Assembly: GCF_900116105.1 (NCBI RefSeq)
Contig: NZ_FPAC01000003.1
Location: 124,001 to 188,000 of the forward strand
Direction: 5' to 3'
Source: Paenibacillus sp. 453mf
Lineage (GTDB): Bacteria > Bacillota > Bacilli > Paenibacillales > Paenibacillaceae
DNA: 64,000 nt
The notes beneath the pieces are model-generated. The model was not told where the DNA came from. It saw only the letters and a list, made by a program, of their open reading frames with translations, and made no database searches. A program made the position numbers and the translations under genes. Shown in pieces: positions 43,668 to 53,100 of this stretch. Each line of letters begins with the position of its first letter. The stretch's first letter is position 1.

Positions 43668-44708
43668 TTATAGTCCCCTCCCTGTTTTGCGTGCGATGTA
43701 TAAGAAGAAGGGAACGCCGACGAGAGCGAATAAAGCACTGATTGGTGTTTCGTGAGGAGGATTAATAGTTCGTGCGCCGATATCCGCGAGGAGCATGAGC
43801 AGTCCGCCCAGGACAGCCGAGCACGGGATGATATAGCGATAATCTACCCCTACGATATAACGTACCATATGAGGCACGACCAGACCGACAAAGCCGATCG
43901 GACCGGCAACGGATACGGAAGCTCCCGCGAGAATAAGCACAATAATCCCGCCGAATAGCTTGACGAGGCCTGTTTTTTGACCAAGACCGGAGGCAATGTC
44001 GTCTCCTAGACTGATCAGTGTGATGGATTTGGAGATCAGCATTGCACCGATGAGCGCCCCGACAATCCAGGGAAGTACCCCGATGAGCTGGGACATCTTG
44101 ATGCCTGCTACACCGCCCGCAACCCAGTAAGCGAGATCCTGGCTTAATCTGAAGTGAATCGCAATTCCTTGGCTGAGTGCCGTTAATAATGAGGTTATCG
44201 CAGCACCCGCCAGCACGAGACGTACAGGTGTAATCTTGGCCTTGCCCAGATAGCTTATCCCATAGATCAGACCGGTCGCCATAGCCGCTCCAACAAAGGA
44301 GAAAAGGATGGTTCCTCCATACGACATGCTGGGAAAGAAAGCGAGCGACAGAGCAATCATAAACGTAGCACCGGCATTGATGCCAAGAAGACCAGAGTCT
44401 GCGAGCGGATTGCGCGTCATTCCCTGCATGACCGCTCCCGATACAGCGAAGGCTGCGCCGATAAGCACATCTGCCAGGGATCTGGGAATGCGAAGCTCCT
44501 GAATAATATTATGCTGAGTAGAATCAGGATCAAACTTAAAGATCGCATCAACAACAGTCTGTAGATGAATATCGGCTGCTCCGACAGCAATAGATACCCC
44601 AATGAATAGAATGATGGCTGCCAGGCCGAGGACAATGGTGAGCAATGCTCTGACAGGGCGCGCTTGAATTTTAGGTTTATTCGGAGGTTCAGTGGTTTTT
44701 TTGTACAC
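43668..44708 (-). CDS. FecCD-family iron-siderophore ABC permease (first of pair)
   Basis: The permease carries ELRIPRSLADVLIGAAFAVS, RNPLADSGLLGINAGA and GPIGFVGLVVPHMVRY. I chose the GTG at 44708 (reading YKKTTEPPNKPK from its second codon), eight bases after AGGAG. The longer frame up to 44753 would run through the Fur box and is not credible. The protein has 346 residues. It is the first gene after the Fur box and starts the two-permease operon. Confidence 0.9.
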   Translation of the reverse strand: MYKKTTEPPNKPKIQARPVRALLTIVLGLAAIILFIGVSIAVGAADIHLQTVVDAIFKFDPDSTQHNIIQELRIPRSLADVLIGAAFAVSGAVMQGMTRNPLADSGLLGINAGATFMIALSLAFFPSMSYGGTILFSFVGAAMATGLIYGISYLGKAKITPVRLVLAGAAITSLLTALSQGIAIHFRLSQDLAYWVAGGVAGIKMSQLIGVLPWIVGALIGAMLISKSITLISLGDDIASGLGQKTGLVKLFGGIIVLILAGASVSVAGPIGFVGLVVPHMVRYIVGVDYRYIIPCSAVLGGLLMLLADIGARTINPPHETPISALFALVGVPFFLYIARKTGRGL

Positions 44709-44732
44709 GTTATATACTCCTGTGTCATCATC

Positions 44733-44752
44733 AATAATGAGTATCATTATCA
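44733..44752 (-). promoter_or_regulatory. Fur box of the FecCD operon
   Basis: On the minus strand TGATAATGATACTCATTATT matches the classical Fur 19-mer at 16 or more positions, 25 bases before the chosen GTG start. Confidence 0.82.
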
Positions 44753-44897
44753 ATTAAAGATCTTAAGTTCACTCTATATAGTTATATAGGAAAAAATAAT
44801 CAATTTCCATGGACTATTGTAACTATAGCACACCCCGCACTTTTTATGAAAACCTACATATAGTATATAGAATACGTGGCAATAAGGAGGGCTTGCA

Positions 44898-45695
44898 ATG
44901 CCTGTTGTATCAACAATGAATGTATTAAATCAAGTGGTACAAGGTGTCCGGCCTTATAGCCAAGCACTCATTAAGATCATTAACAACGACGATTCAGCAG
45001 GAACCTGCTACCTGACGGGAGCGGTGAACAGTACGGGAATCCAGGGATTATTTGCAGAAGATCTGTTCCTCATCAACCCGGGCGAAATTGTAAATAGGAC
45101 GTACCAAGTGCCCTACGATTTCTTTCAATTTGATGTTACATGCTCACTGCAGGGGATAGAAGTAGCCATATACGGAATTAGTCCGGACAGCTTCTACAGT
45201 CCGCTTTCTTTGCGGGAGCTTAATATAAGCCGAATTACATCGGAGATTCGCTCTGATTTCTCGGTAGCGGATGCGTATTTCCCGGCAATCAGCTTTCAGC
45301 GCATACCTTCCTTTGCCTTGCCTGAAGGAGTCGCTGCTGCCGTGTATCCACAGAGCTTTGATATTCTGTCCAAGCAGCCCGTCCGCTACATGCTGGTCGA
45401 GGGAGGAACGATGGACGGGTCCTTTGTCAATTTCCCTACATCGACAACGAGTATACCGACGAACGATACCGTGCTTCAAGTGAACACAACAGCCACGACA
45501 ATTACCGGCGGAAGAGTGCTGACACAGGGAACCTCGGCAGGCTTGTCGGGTGCGTATGCGAATACGACGGTGTATTTTGCGGCTCAGGATCTCGCATATT
45601 CGCTGAATTCGGGTATCATTCTTACTTTGGTTGTCAGCTCGTTGACGGGCAGTGATGATTTGGTCGTTACTTTTCGAATGCAAGAGGAATGGTAG
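44898..45695 (+). CDS. Protein of unknown function (265 aa)
   Basis: I do not recognise this family. It has no signal peptide or membrane helix. It is rich in Ser, Thr, Asn and Ile, with alternating hydrophobic residues that suggest beta-structure (TTTATTITGGRVLTQGTSAG, ILTLVVSSLTGSDDLVVTF). It starts MPVVSTMNVLNQVVQGVRPY. The strong AAGGAGGG before ATG 44898 and the clean codon pattern make it a real gene. Beta-rich proteins of this type can be spore-surface or virion-like, but nothing here decides. Confidence 0.7.
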   Translation: MPVVSTMNVLNQVVQGVRPYSQALIKIINNDDSAGTCYLTGAVNSTGIQGLFAEDLFLINPGEIVNRTYQVPYDFFQFDVTCSLQGIEVAIYGISPDSFYSPLSLRELNISRITSEIRSDFSVADAYFPAISFQRIPSFALPEGVAAAVYPQSFDILSKQPVRYMLVEGGTMDGSFVNFPTSTTSIPTNDTVLQVNTTATTITGGRVLTQGTSAGLSGAYANTTVYFAAQDLAYSLNSGIILTLVVSSLTGSDDLVVTFRMQEEW

Positions 45696-45726
45696 AGAAG
45701 GGCGTATACTTTTATCCGTGAGAGGT

Positions 45727-46584
45727 TCATACCGATTTCATTTTGCGGACATCCGATGGGGGGATGTTCTTTATTTTTTTAAAGATCCTCCCAAAGTAAG
45801 TTAAATTTGAGAAGCCGACCGCTTCTGCAATTTCGCTGACCCGATAGTCGGTCGTAAGCAGCAGCAGCTCGGCTTCCTGGATTCGCAGCGTATGCACGTA
45901 TTCCTTCAGGGTCTTTCCAGTCATTTTTTTGAACACGCTGCAAAAATAGTTCGGGCTCAGGTTTACCTGCCTGGCGGCCTCCGTTACGGATATATCATCA
46001 CGATAATGCTCGCGCAGCAGCTCTAGTAAACTAGATAGGTTATGGGTATCCCGCTGGTGGAACATTCGGATCTGTGATCCTTCCTGCTGGGCATGGCGGA
46101 AATACCGTCCAAAAATATGGAGAAGCTCACTCTTGACGATAAGCTCATAGCCAGGCTGTTTATTCTCAAACTCCTCAATAAGTCTCAAGAAGGACAAGCT
46201 GATGGGCTGCATGCAGCTCTCCTGATTTTTTACAATTCTAGGCCACTGATGCTTCAGATGCAGATAAGGAAGAAAGTAGTGATGCTCGGTGATGTCCAGA
46301 CCATTCCCTCTCACGAGTGCCTCATTAAACACAATACATACAAGCTGGGTGTCTGGTTCAAGCTGTTCAGCTCTATGGAGCTGTTTGGAATGAACAAAGG
46401 CCAGATCCCCTTGCTCCAAAATATCGAAATCACCGTCGATCTGCAGCCGTACTCTCCCTTTCTTTACGTACACCCATTCCAAATGATCATGCCAGTGCAA
46501 ATAAATGTCATTCACAAAAAATACATTGATCGGAAACGTTCGATCGGGTATCCAAGTATTTTCCTTATGCGGATTTGTCGTCAT
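45727..46584 (-). CDS. AraC-family transcriptional regulator with cupin sensor
   Basis: The N-terminal part (about 20-130) is a cupin-like sugar-binding domain (INVFFVNDIYLHWHDHLEWV), and the C-terminal 100 residues are an AraC DNA-binding domain with EAARQVNLSPNYFCSVFKKM and VSEIAEAVGFSNLTYFGRIF. The protein has 285 residues. It is transcribed away from the isomerase and dehydrogenase genes with a 216-bp gap, so it very likely activates them in response to a sugar or sugar acid. Confidence 0.9.
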   Translation of the reverse strand: MTTNPHKENTWIPDRTFPINVFFVNDIYLHWHDHLEWVYVKKGRVRLQIDGDFDILEQGDLAFVHSKQLHRAEQLEPDTQLVCIVFNEALVRGNGLDITEHHYFLPYLHLKHQWPRIVKNQESCMQPISLSFLRLIEEFENKQPGYELIVKSELLHIFGRYFRHAQQEGSQIRMFHQRDTHNLSSLLELLREHYRDDISVTEAARQVNLSPNYFCSVFKKMTGKTLKEYVHTLRIQEAELLLLTTDYRVSEIAEAVGFSNLTYFGRIFKKIKNIPPSDVRKMKSV

Positions 46585-46800
46585 CGGATAGGCCTCCTAA
46601 TTTAGAGAGTTACCAGAGGGTGCGGAGCATTCAACCATTTCTCTCAATATAGGTAGCAAAAATACCAATGTCAACGTTCTCATGAAGTAAAATTGCGTAA
46701 GATTGTGCGAATATATCGTTAATTAGGATATAGCAGAGGCAAGGCTCCATTAAGTACCATAGTACTCAGTTGAAATCCTACTTTAATGGAGGTTACTCTA

Positions 46801-47682
46801 ATGCATCATATTCGAATTGGAACATTGGTTAACGGAGGGGATGCAGTACGTGTACTGCCTCAAATTATCCCTCACGGGTTTGAGTCCTTTTCGCTCACTT
46901 TCTGGCAGACAACCGCCGGGACCGATGTAAAGGAGCTTGCCAAAGAGGTGCGGGAATTGCTAGATGTACATAGTATTCCAGTTACTAGCTTATCCATATT
47001 TGGCAATCCGCTCACTGGAGAAGGGAAGAATGCGGATACACTGGCTAGTTGGAAGCGGCTGATCGAGCATGCCTCCGACTTTGGCACAGATCTTGTTACT
47101 GGATTTACCGGTCGGATGCCCGGCGCAATTGATGAATCCATACCGCGGTATGTAGAGGTGTTTGGTGAGCTGGCCCGTTTTGCTGAGAGCAAGGGGGTTC
47201 GCCTAGCCTTTGAGAACTGCAGCATGGATGGAGATTGGAAGGGTGGGGACTGGAACATTGCCTATCATCCGGCAGCATGGGAGCTTATGTTTAACGCTCT
47301 GCCGATGGAGAACATCGGACTGCAATGGGAGCCCTGTCACCAGATGGTCGGGCTGATTGACCCAATTCCGCAGCTCAGAAAATGGGTAAGCAAAGTGTTT
47401 AATGTACACGGCAAGGATGCTACCATTGCCTGGGATGTCATTAAGGAGCATGGAATTCATGGTCCGGAGCCTTATGTATGGCATCGCACGCCAGGCTTTG
47501 GCGATACCAACTGGACCGATGTCATCACGATCTTAAGACAGGGAGGCTACACAGGCAGTATTGATATTGAAGGATGGCATGATCCGGTATACCGGGGAGA
47601 GCTGGAGATGACCGGTCAGGTTCATGCACTCCGGTATTTGAAGCAATGCCGCGGGGGAGACTTCGTAACGAATCCGGTATAG
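46801..47682 (+). CDS. Sugar phosphate isomerase/epimerase (TIM-barrel)
   Basis: This 293-residue protein has the AP-endonuclease-2-like TIM barrel. Likely metal ligands lie in AFENCSMDGDWKGGDW, LQWEPCHQM, VFNVHGKD and SIDIEGWHD. It probably isomerises or epimerises a sugar or inositol-type compound. I chose ATG 46801 because TGGAGG sits nine bases upstream; ATG 46786 would be in front of that site. It is 16 bases upstream of the Gfo/Idh gene and shares its operon. Confidence 0.85.
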   Translation: MHHIRIGTLVNGGDAVRVLPQIIPHGFESFSLTFWQTTAGTDVKELAKEVRELLDVHSIPVTSLSIFGNPLTGEGKNADTLASWKRLIEHASDFGTDLVTGFTGRMPGAIDESIPRYVEVFGELARFAESKGVRLAFENCSMDGDWKGGDWNIAYHPAAWELMFNALPMENIGLQWEPCHQMVGLIDPIPQLRKWVSKVFNVHGKDATIAWDVIKEHGIHGPEPYVWHRTPGFGDTNWTDVITILRQGGYTGSIDIEGWHDPVYRGELEMTGQVHALRYLKQCRGGDFVTNPV

Positions 47683-47698
47683 AGGGAGGGAGAGTCTT

Positions 47699-48715
47699 AT
47701 GTCCAAGCACAAAATCATCGTTGCGGGATGCGGCGGGATGTCCAATACTTGGCTTGATTATGCTGCAGAAAGAGAGGATGCGGAGATTGTTGGGCTGGTT
47801 GATCTATATGAAGACAGTGCAAAGAAAATGGCGGAGCGAAGGAATTTGCAGGTCCCGACTTTTACCGAGCTGTCAGCCGCTCTTCAAGCGACCGATGCCA
47901 ATCTGGTGTTCGATTGCACCATTCCTGCCAGTCATAAGGAGATCGTTACCCGCGCGCTGAAAGCAGGCTGTGATGTGTTCGGCGAGAAGCCGATGGCGGA
48001 GAGCTTTGAAGATGCAAAGGAGATCGTAAGCGTTAGCAACGAGACGGGAAAACGGTACTCCGTCATGCAAAACCGCCGGTATTTAAAACAAATCAGGACG
48101 CTTCGCGATTTCGTGCACAGCGGTAAAATCGGCCAGCTGGGTTCCATACATGCCGACTTCTTCCTTGGACCGAGGTTTGGCGGATTCCGCGATTTGATGA
48201 ATAGTCCGCTGATCGTTGATATGGCGATCCATACCTTTGATCAGGCCCGTTTTATTACAGGAGCAAAGCCGGTGTCTGTATATTGCCATGAATATAATCC
48301 GGAGGGATCGTGGTACCAGGGAAATGCATCTGCTATTTGCATATTTGAAATGAGCGACGGTTCGGTATTCAGCTATCGCGGCTCCTGGTCGGCCATCGGA
48401 CTGAATACATCCTGGGAAGCTGATTGGCGGGTGATCGGAAGCCAAGGATCTGCTCGCTGGGACGGGATTCGGATGCCGGTCGGTGAGTATATGAAAGACG
48501 AGGGCGGTACGGGCTTTTTCCATGATGTAGAGCATATCGATCTCGAAGGAAGCTGGACCGGACGTGAGGGTCACGCTGGCTGTCTCGACGAAATGTTCTT
48601 GGCACTTTCGGAGGGAAGGCCGGCTGAAACAGATTGCACCGACAACATTTACAGCATGGCCATGGTATTTGGTGCGGTCGAAAGTGCAAACACGGGAAAT
48701 AAAGTTTATCTATAG
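47699..48715 (+). CDS. Gfo/Idh/MocA-family oxidoreductase
   Basis: The N-terminal Rossmann domain has VAGCGGMSNTWLDYAA and VFGEKPMAESFEDAKE, the usual EKP motif with the catalytic lysine at about residue 98. The rest is the alpha/beta substrate domain. It probably oxidises a sugar, sugar acid or inositol derivative with NAD(P). ATG 47699 follows GGGAGGGAGAG. The partner isomerase, the AraC regulator and the pectinase locus downstream suggest a role in plant sugar use, but the substrate is unknown. Confidence 0.88.
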   Translation: MSKHKIIVAGCGGMSNTWLDYAAEREDAEIVGLVDLYEDSAKKMAERRNLQVPTFTELSAALQATDANLVFDCTIPASHKEIVTRALKAGCDVFGEKPMAESFEDAKEIVSVSNETGKRYSVMQNRRYLKQIRTLRDFVHSGKIGQLGSIHADFFLGPRFGGFRDLMNSPLIVDMAIHTFDQARFITGAKPVSVYCHEYNPEGSWYQGNASAICIFEMSDGSVFSYRGSWSAIGLNTSWEADWRVIGSQGSARWDGIRMPVGEYMKDEGGTGFFHDVEHIDLEGSWTGREGHAGCLDEMFLALSEGRPAETDCTDNIYSMAMVFGAVESANTGNKVYL

Positions 48716-48772
48716 GGATCTGGCTTAGATTGATTTAAACTGTTTTTTACTGCGAAAGGGCTTGTCTGGGCG

Positions 48773-48801
48773 TTGTTATCTTCCGAATTGCATGCTAATC
48801 T
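48773..48801 (+). promoter_or_regulatory. Candidate promoter of the mph leader transcript
   Basis: TTGTTA (48773-48778) and TAATCT (48796-48801) are 17 bases apart, about 20 bases upstream of the leader peptide's binding site. Confidence 0.5.
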
Positions 48802-48830
48802 TGGAGTAACTTGAATTGGAACGGAGGGTT

Positions 48831-48881
48831 ATGTGTGCTGATTGCTTATATCCGCTTGAGAAATGCTCGGTGCTAAGATGA
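48831..48881 (+). CDS. Putative leader peptide upstream of mph (16 aa)
   Basis: ACGGAGGG four bases before ATG 48831 is a strong binding site for a very short frame, MCADCLYPLEKCSVLR. It lies between a promoter and a terminator-like hairpin upstream of a macrolide resistance gene, as do leader peptides of drug-inducible resistance genes. The 140 bases between its stop and the hairpin can form at least one alternative stem (GTAAGCT with AGCTTAT). Its function is inferred from position only. Confidence 0.45.
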   Translation: MCADCLYPLEKCSVLR

Positions 48882-49053
48882 AGCGGGATAAGTATGTCCA
48901 CATGTAGATAACTCCTAAAGAAAATGTATGCCGCAGGAATGAGACATGGATTCGGGTAAGCTTGGCCAAGCATCTAGAGCTTATATGTGGTGTGCTCATG
49001 AATGCAATCTATCCCATCATCGAACACAGGCAGCAGGTTGTCTGTGTTTTTTT
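48882..49053 (+). ncRNA. Leader region with terminator upstream of mph
   Basis: The leader contains the stem GTAAGCT/AGCTTAT (about 48956-48985) and ends in AACACAGGCA 49023-49032 pairing with TGTCTGTGTT 49039-49048, then seven T residues (49047-49053), only 27 bases upstream of mph. Since no complete gene precedes the hairpin, it is a candidate transcription attenuator. Confidence 0.45.
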
Positions 49054-49080
49054 ATTTTCATAATTCAGGAGGGAATGTAA

Positions 49081-50001
49081 ATGACAAATGGATATGGAGA
49101 GCAGCAGCACGAGGGAGTGGCTAAGGAGCTGCTGAGTCTTGCCCGTCAGCATGGATTACAGTTTGCTTCGGATGAAGCTAAGGTAACAGAGTCTGGGATG
49201 GACTTTCAAGTAGCGATGGCAAAGGATACGTCGAATGTAGACTGGGTGATTCGCAAGCCAAGAAGGTCAGATGTACTAGAGCGTGCGGTGAATGAGAAGA
49301 AGGTGCTTGATTATATCAATGGCAGACTGCCCGTGAATGTTCCGGAATGGCAAGTATTCTCTGACGAGCTCATCGCTTATCCAAGGCTTGATGGCATCCC
49401 TATGGCTGACGTATCGACAGCGGGTTATGATTGGAATACGAATCATGAGGAATTAAAGGACGAATTTGTGCGATCTTTGGCAGAGGCGCTTGCAGCCCTG
49501 CATGCGGTAGACGGGACTCAGGCAGCGGCAGCGGGACTACGTGTGAAGACACCGGAGGAAGTAAGAAGCCATTATGCCTCCCAGGCACAGGAAGTGAAGG
49601 AGAAGATCGGGGTGAAGGAGGAGCTGTGGGACCGATGGCAGTCCTGGCTCTCCGATAAGACGTATTGGCCTGATACATGCGGACTGATCCACGGAGATCT
49701 TCATCCGCCTCATATTCTGCTGGATGGTGAACAGCGGGTTACCGGACTGATTGATTGGACAGAGTCTGAGGTGGCTGATCCAGCTACGGACTTTACAATC
49801 TACTATGCAATTTTTGGCGAGGACGAACTTCAGCGAATGTTGACTAATTATGCAGCAGCTGGAGGTAAGGTATGGCCGAGAATGAAGGAGCATATTGTGG
49901 AGCGTTACGCGGCCTACCCGGTTCTAATGGGACAATTTGCTCTACTATCAGGAGATAAAGGGATTATGGCGATGACGCGAGGTGCACTCGGCTTGGATTA
50001 A
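49081..50001 (+). CDS. mph: Macrolide 2'-phosphotransferase
   Basis: The 306-residue kinase transfers phosphate (usually from GTP) to the 2'-hydroxyl of macrolides and gives resistance. The protein-kinase-like motifs are WVIRKPRRSD (the lysine loop), GLIHGDLHPPHILLD (catalytic) and GLIDWTESEVADPATDF (metal-binding). The proximal part ERAVNEKKVLDYINGRLPVN is typical of Mph enzymes, and HPPHILLD separates them from aminoglycoside phosphotransferases. ATG 49081 follows CAGGAGGG. The leader peptide and terminator upstream suggest induction by the drug. Macrolide range is not predictable. Confidence 0.9.
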   Translation: MTNGYGEQQHEGVAKELLSLARQHGLQFASDEAKVTESGMDFQVAMAKDTSNVDWVIRKPRRSDVLERAVNEKKVLDYINGRLPVNVPEWQVFSDELIAYPRLDGIPMADVSTAGYDWNTNHEELKDEFVRSLAEALAALHAVDGTQAAAAGLRVKTPEEVRSHYASQAQEVKEKIGVKEELWDRWQSWLSDKTYWPDTCGLIHGDLHPPHILLDGEQRVTGLIDWTESEVADPATDFTIYYAIFGEDELQRMLTNYAAAGGKVWPRMKEHIVERYAAYPVLMGQFALLSGDKGIMAMTRGALGLD

Positions 50002-50033
50002 AGACCTTTTGACAAAGATTCCTGAGACACTTC

Positions 50034-50078
50034 AACACCGCAATTCTTCCGAAATGGAGACTTTGCGGTGTTTTTTAC
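50034..50078 (+). terminator. Terminator of mph
   Basis: AACACCGCA pairs with TGCGGTGTT around a 21-base loop; TTTTTTACG follows. Confidence 0.82.
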
Positions 50079-50194
50079 GTAGATGAAAACACTGATTTTT
50101 GTGTAAAAAACACTGTTTTTTAAATGTTAAATCACCAGACGGAGCGCTAATATGAAAGGGATTATATTCCATTCTCAAAGGAGGCCGCGTTTAA

Positions 50195-53100
50195 GTGAAC
50201 GGGAAGAGCAAGCACCGAATCGGTAAACGGCGTTTTTTTATTATTTTTCTAGTCATGATGATGGTGCTGTCCACGATGATTACACCGGGTGAATGGGGGG
50301 GTCAATACGTGCAGGCCCAGGAAAGGAATGAAGATGCCTCAAATACAGCGCCGGAAGGAACGGAGCAAGGCGAGGAATTGCCAAATGGGGAAGTGCCTGA
50401 GGTAGAAGTACCAAGCGAGGAAGCACCGGGTGAGGAGACAGGGGGAGAAGAAGGAACTAACGAAGCAGGGCAGGAAGAAAGTGAGACAGAGGAGGGCTCA
50501 TCGCAAGAGGAGGGCATTAATGAGGAAGGAGCTCCAGCTGAGGAGCCGAATGGATCAGAATCATCTAATTTGCAAACGCTTACGGAAGGGTTGTACCGTT
50601 TTGATTTTGGGAATGGAGCAGGAGCAGAAGGTTATACCCAGGTTGCTGAGCCGATTGCCTACACATCAGAAGCGGGATACGGATTTAATGATCCTTCGCA
50701 AGTCACGATGACAGACCGGGACGGAGACGATGCAGTCAGATCCGATTATGCCCTCATTCAGGACGGCGGCCAGTTCCAAGTCGATTTACCAAATGGGGAT
50801 TATACAGTATCGCTCATAGCGGGTGACGCTGCAGAAGTGTCTGAGATTGCTATGGCTGTAGAGAGCATGCAAAAAGTACAGCTGACACCAAAAGGAGCTG
50901 GAGCGTTCCTTGAGATGAACTTTGACATTGCTTTGGTTGACGGTCAGCTGAATTTTGGATTCAGCGGGTCAAGCGCCAAGCTGAATGCTCTGGTAATTAC
51001 GAAGCTGCCAGACCGCACAGCAAGCGAGTATCCATTGGTTTATATCGCGGGTGATTCTACAGTGCAAACCTACGATCCTTACTGGAAGCCGGAGGCGGGT
51101 TGGGGACAGATGCTTCCACGGTATCTAAGTGAAGAGATCACAGTTAAGAATCACGCGATCGGGGGGCGAAGCACCAAGAACTTTATTGCGCAGGGGCGGC
51201 TTGATGAGATTCTACGGGTTATTCGTCCGTCCGACGTGCTGCTGATTCAGTTCGGTCATAATGATGCGACAATTTCAATTCCGGACCGTTATGCTTCGCC
51301 TGAGGATTATAAGGTGTATCTCAAGACGTATATCGACGGAGCAAGGCAGCGCGGAGCAGAACCGATTCTGGTGACTCCGGTGGGCCGCAGGGACTTTAAT
51401 CCGGACACGGGCAAGTTTAATGTAAGCTTCCCGGAATACGTACAAGCCATGAAGGAAGTGTCTGAGGAGCAGAACACCCTGCTCATTGATCTCAGTGCGC
51501 TGAGTGTCGCCTATTATGACTCCATTGGGCCTGATGAGGCCAAGTCCGTGTTCTTGCATGTGGAGCCGGGTGTATACGAGGCCTTTCCAAATGGTGCGGA
51601 GGACAATACGCATTTTCAGGAGTACGGTGCAATTCAATTGGCAAGAATGGTTGCCGGAGCGATTCAGGACTTGAATATTCCTATTTCTGCATTTGTACAG
51701 GAGCAAGCTCCCCCGGAATCTGTGCCAGAGCAGCCGACAGGGCTTGCTGCCGGGAATATTAGCAACAGCGGTGCGATGCTGAAGTGGAACGAGGTTCAAG
51801 GCGCCGATATTTACCGGATCTATGTGAAGGGAGCGGAGGAGGCAGAAACGGCTTATAAGCTGGCCGGAACCGCCACGATACCCAGCTATAATATAAACGG
51901 CCTCCAGGAAGGGGCGGCTTATACGGTAAGAGTTACTGCGGTGAACAGCAGAGGAGATTCCGTGCCGTCGGAGGAGCTTGCGATCGGAACCAAATCAGCA
52001 GCACTCCGATATGACTTCGGACCTGTAGGTTCGCCTGTTGCGGAAGGATATACCGAGGTCAATCAGAAGGTGTTGTATACCGCTGAAACAGGGTACGGGC
52101 TCAAGCTGCTTGAAGGTGCATTTGCAGATCGGGATCGCGGAGGTGCGACCGATGCGCTGCGCCGGGACTTCATCATTAACTTTGGCGGTCGATACGAATT
52201 CAAGGTGGATCTGCCGAACGGAACATACGCGGTTAAGACGTATACAGGCGACTGGATTGGTTCGGCAAGAACCAATATAAATATTGAAGGCAAAGATTAC
52301 GGGACAGCCAGCTCGGGTAAGGAGACGATTGCGGAGAAGGTTCACAGCCCGATTACCGTGTCGGACGGACAGCTGAATGTGCTTATATCGGGACAAACCG
52401 CTCATCTGAACGGTATTGAGATAACGCCGCTGCTGCTCGGGCCAACAGGATTGCAGCTGGAGAAGACGGACCTGGAGAGCGAGCCTCCATCAGCACATCT
52501 TAGCTGGCAGCGTTTAGAAGAAGCCGCGCTCTATCGCTTGTATCGTCAGGCGGAAGGAGAAGAGAAGTCCTCATTTATCGCTGAAACGAGTGAACGCTCC
52601 TATATCGATCAGGGTATTGATATCGGAATGAATTATGTGTACACCGTCACGGCAGTCGATGGAGCAGGTCTGGAATCGGTACCCTCGGCGGAGCTGGCGG
52701 TATCGATGATAGATCCTGGTGTAGAGCAGGCTGGCACTCCTCAAAATCTCCGTGTGGATGCGATTCATAAGAACGAGGTTTCCCTGTCATGGAGCGCCCT
52801 GCCGACAGCAAAATACTACAATGTATACCGCTCGAAATCAGAGGATGGGGAATATGCCCTGATTGGACAAACCAAGGATCCCTTATATACGGATAAGGAT
52901 ATTCTTAGCACAATACCTTACTACTACAAGGTTGCCTCTGTGAACGCAGGCGGCATCTCCGAGCCGTCCGATGTGCTCTCCACTCCTGCTGTGACGACAC
53001 TGTATCGCCAGATGGAGAAGCTCGATCGTGCACCGGTAGCGGTGCAGACGGAGGAAGGTGTGCTTGTCAGCTGGAGGATGCTCGGACTTGATCCTGACTC

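Noticed and set aside
44709..44753. ATG 44753 as start of the FecCD permease
   Set aside because: It lies at the edge of the Fur box, so the transcript would likely start downstream of it. GTG 44708 has a binding site.
49081..50001. Aminoglycoside phosphotransferase as the identity of the kinase
   Set aside because: The catalytic loop HGDLHPPHILLD and the DWTESEVADPATDF block fit macrolide 2'-phosphotransferases better.
50080..50130. Direct repeat AAAACACTG/AAAACACTG upstream of the CE12-PL11 gene as an operator
   Set aside because: The two copies are in an A/T-run context and only nine bases match, so the significance is doubtful.
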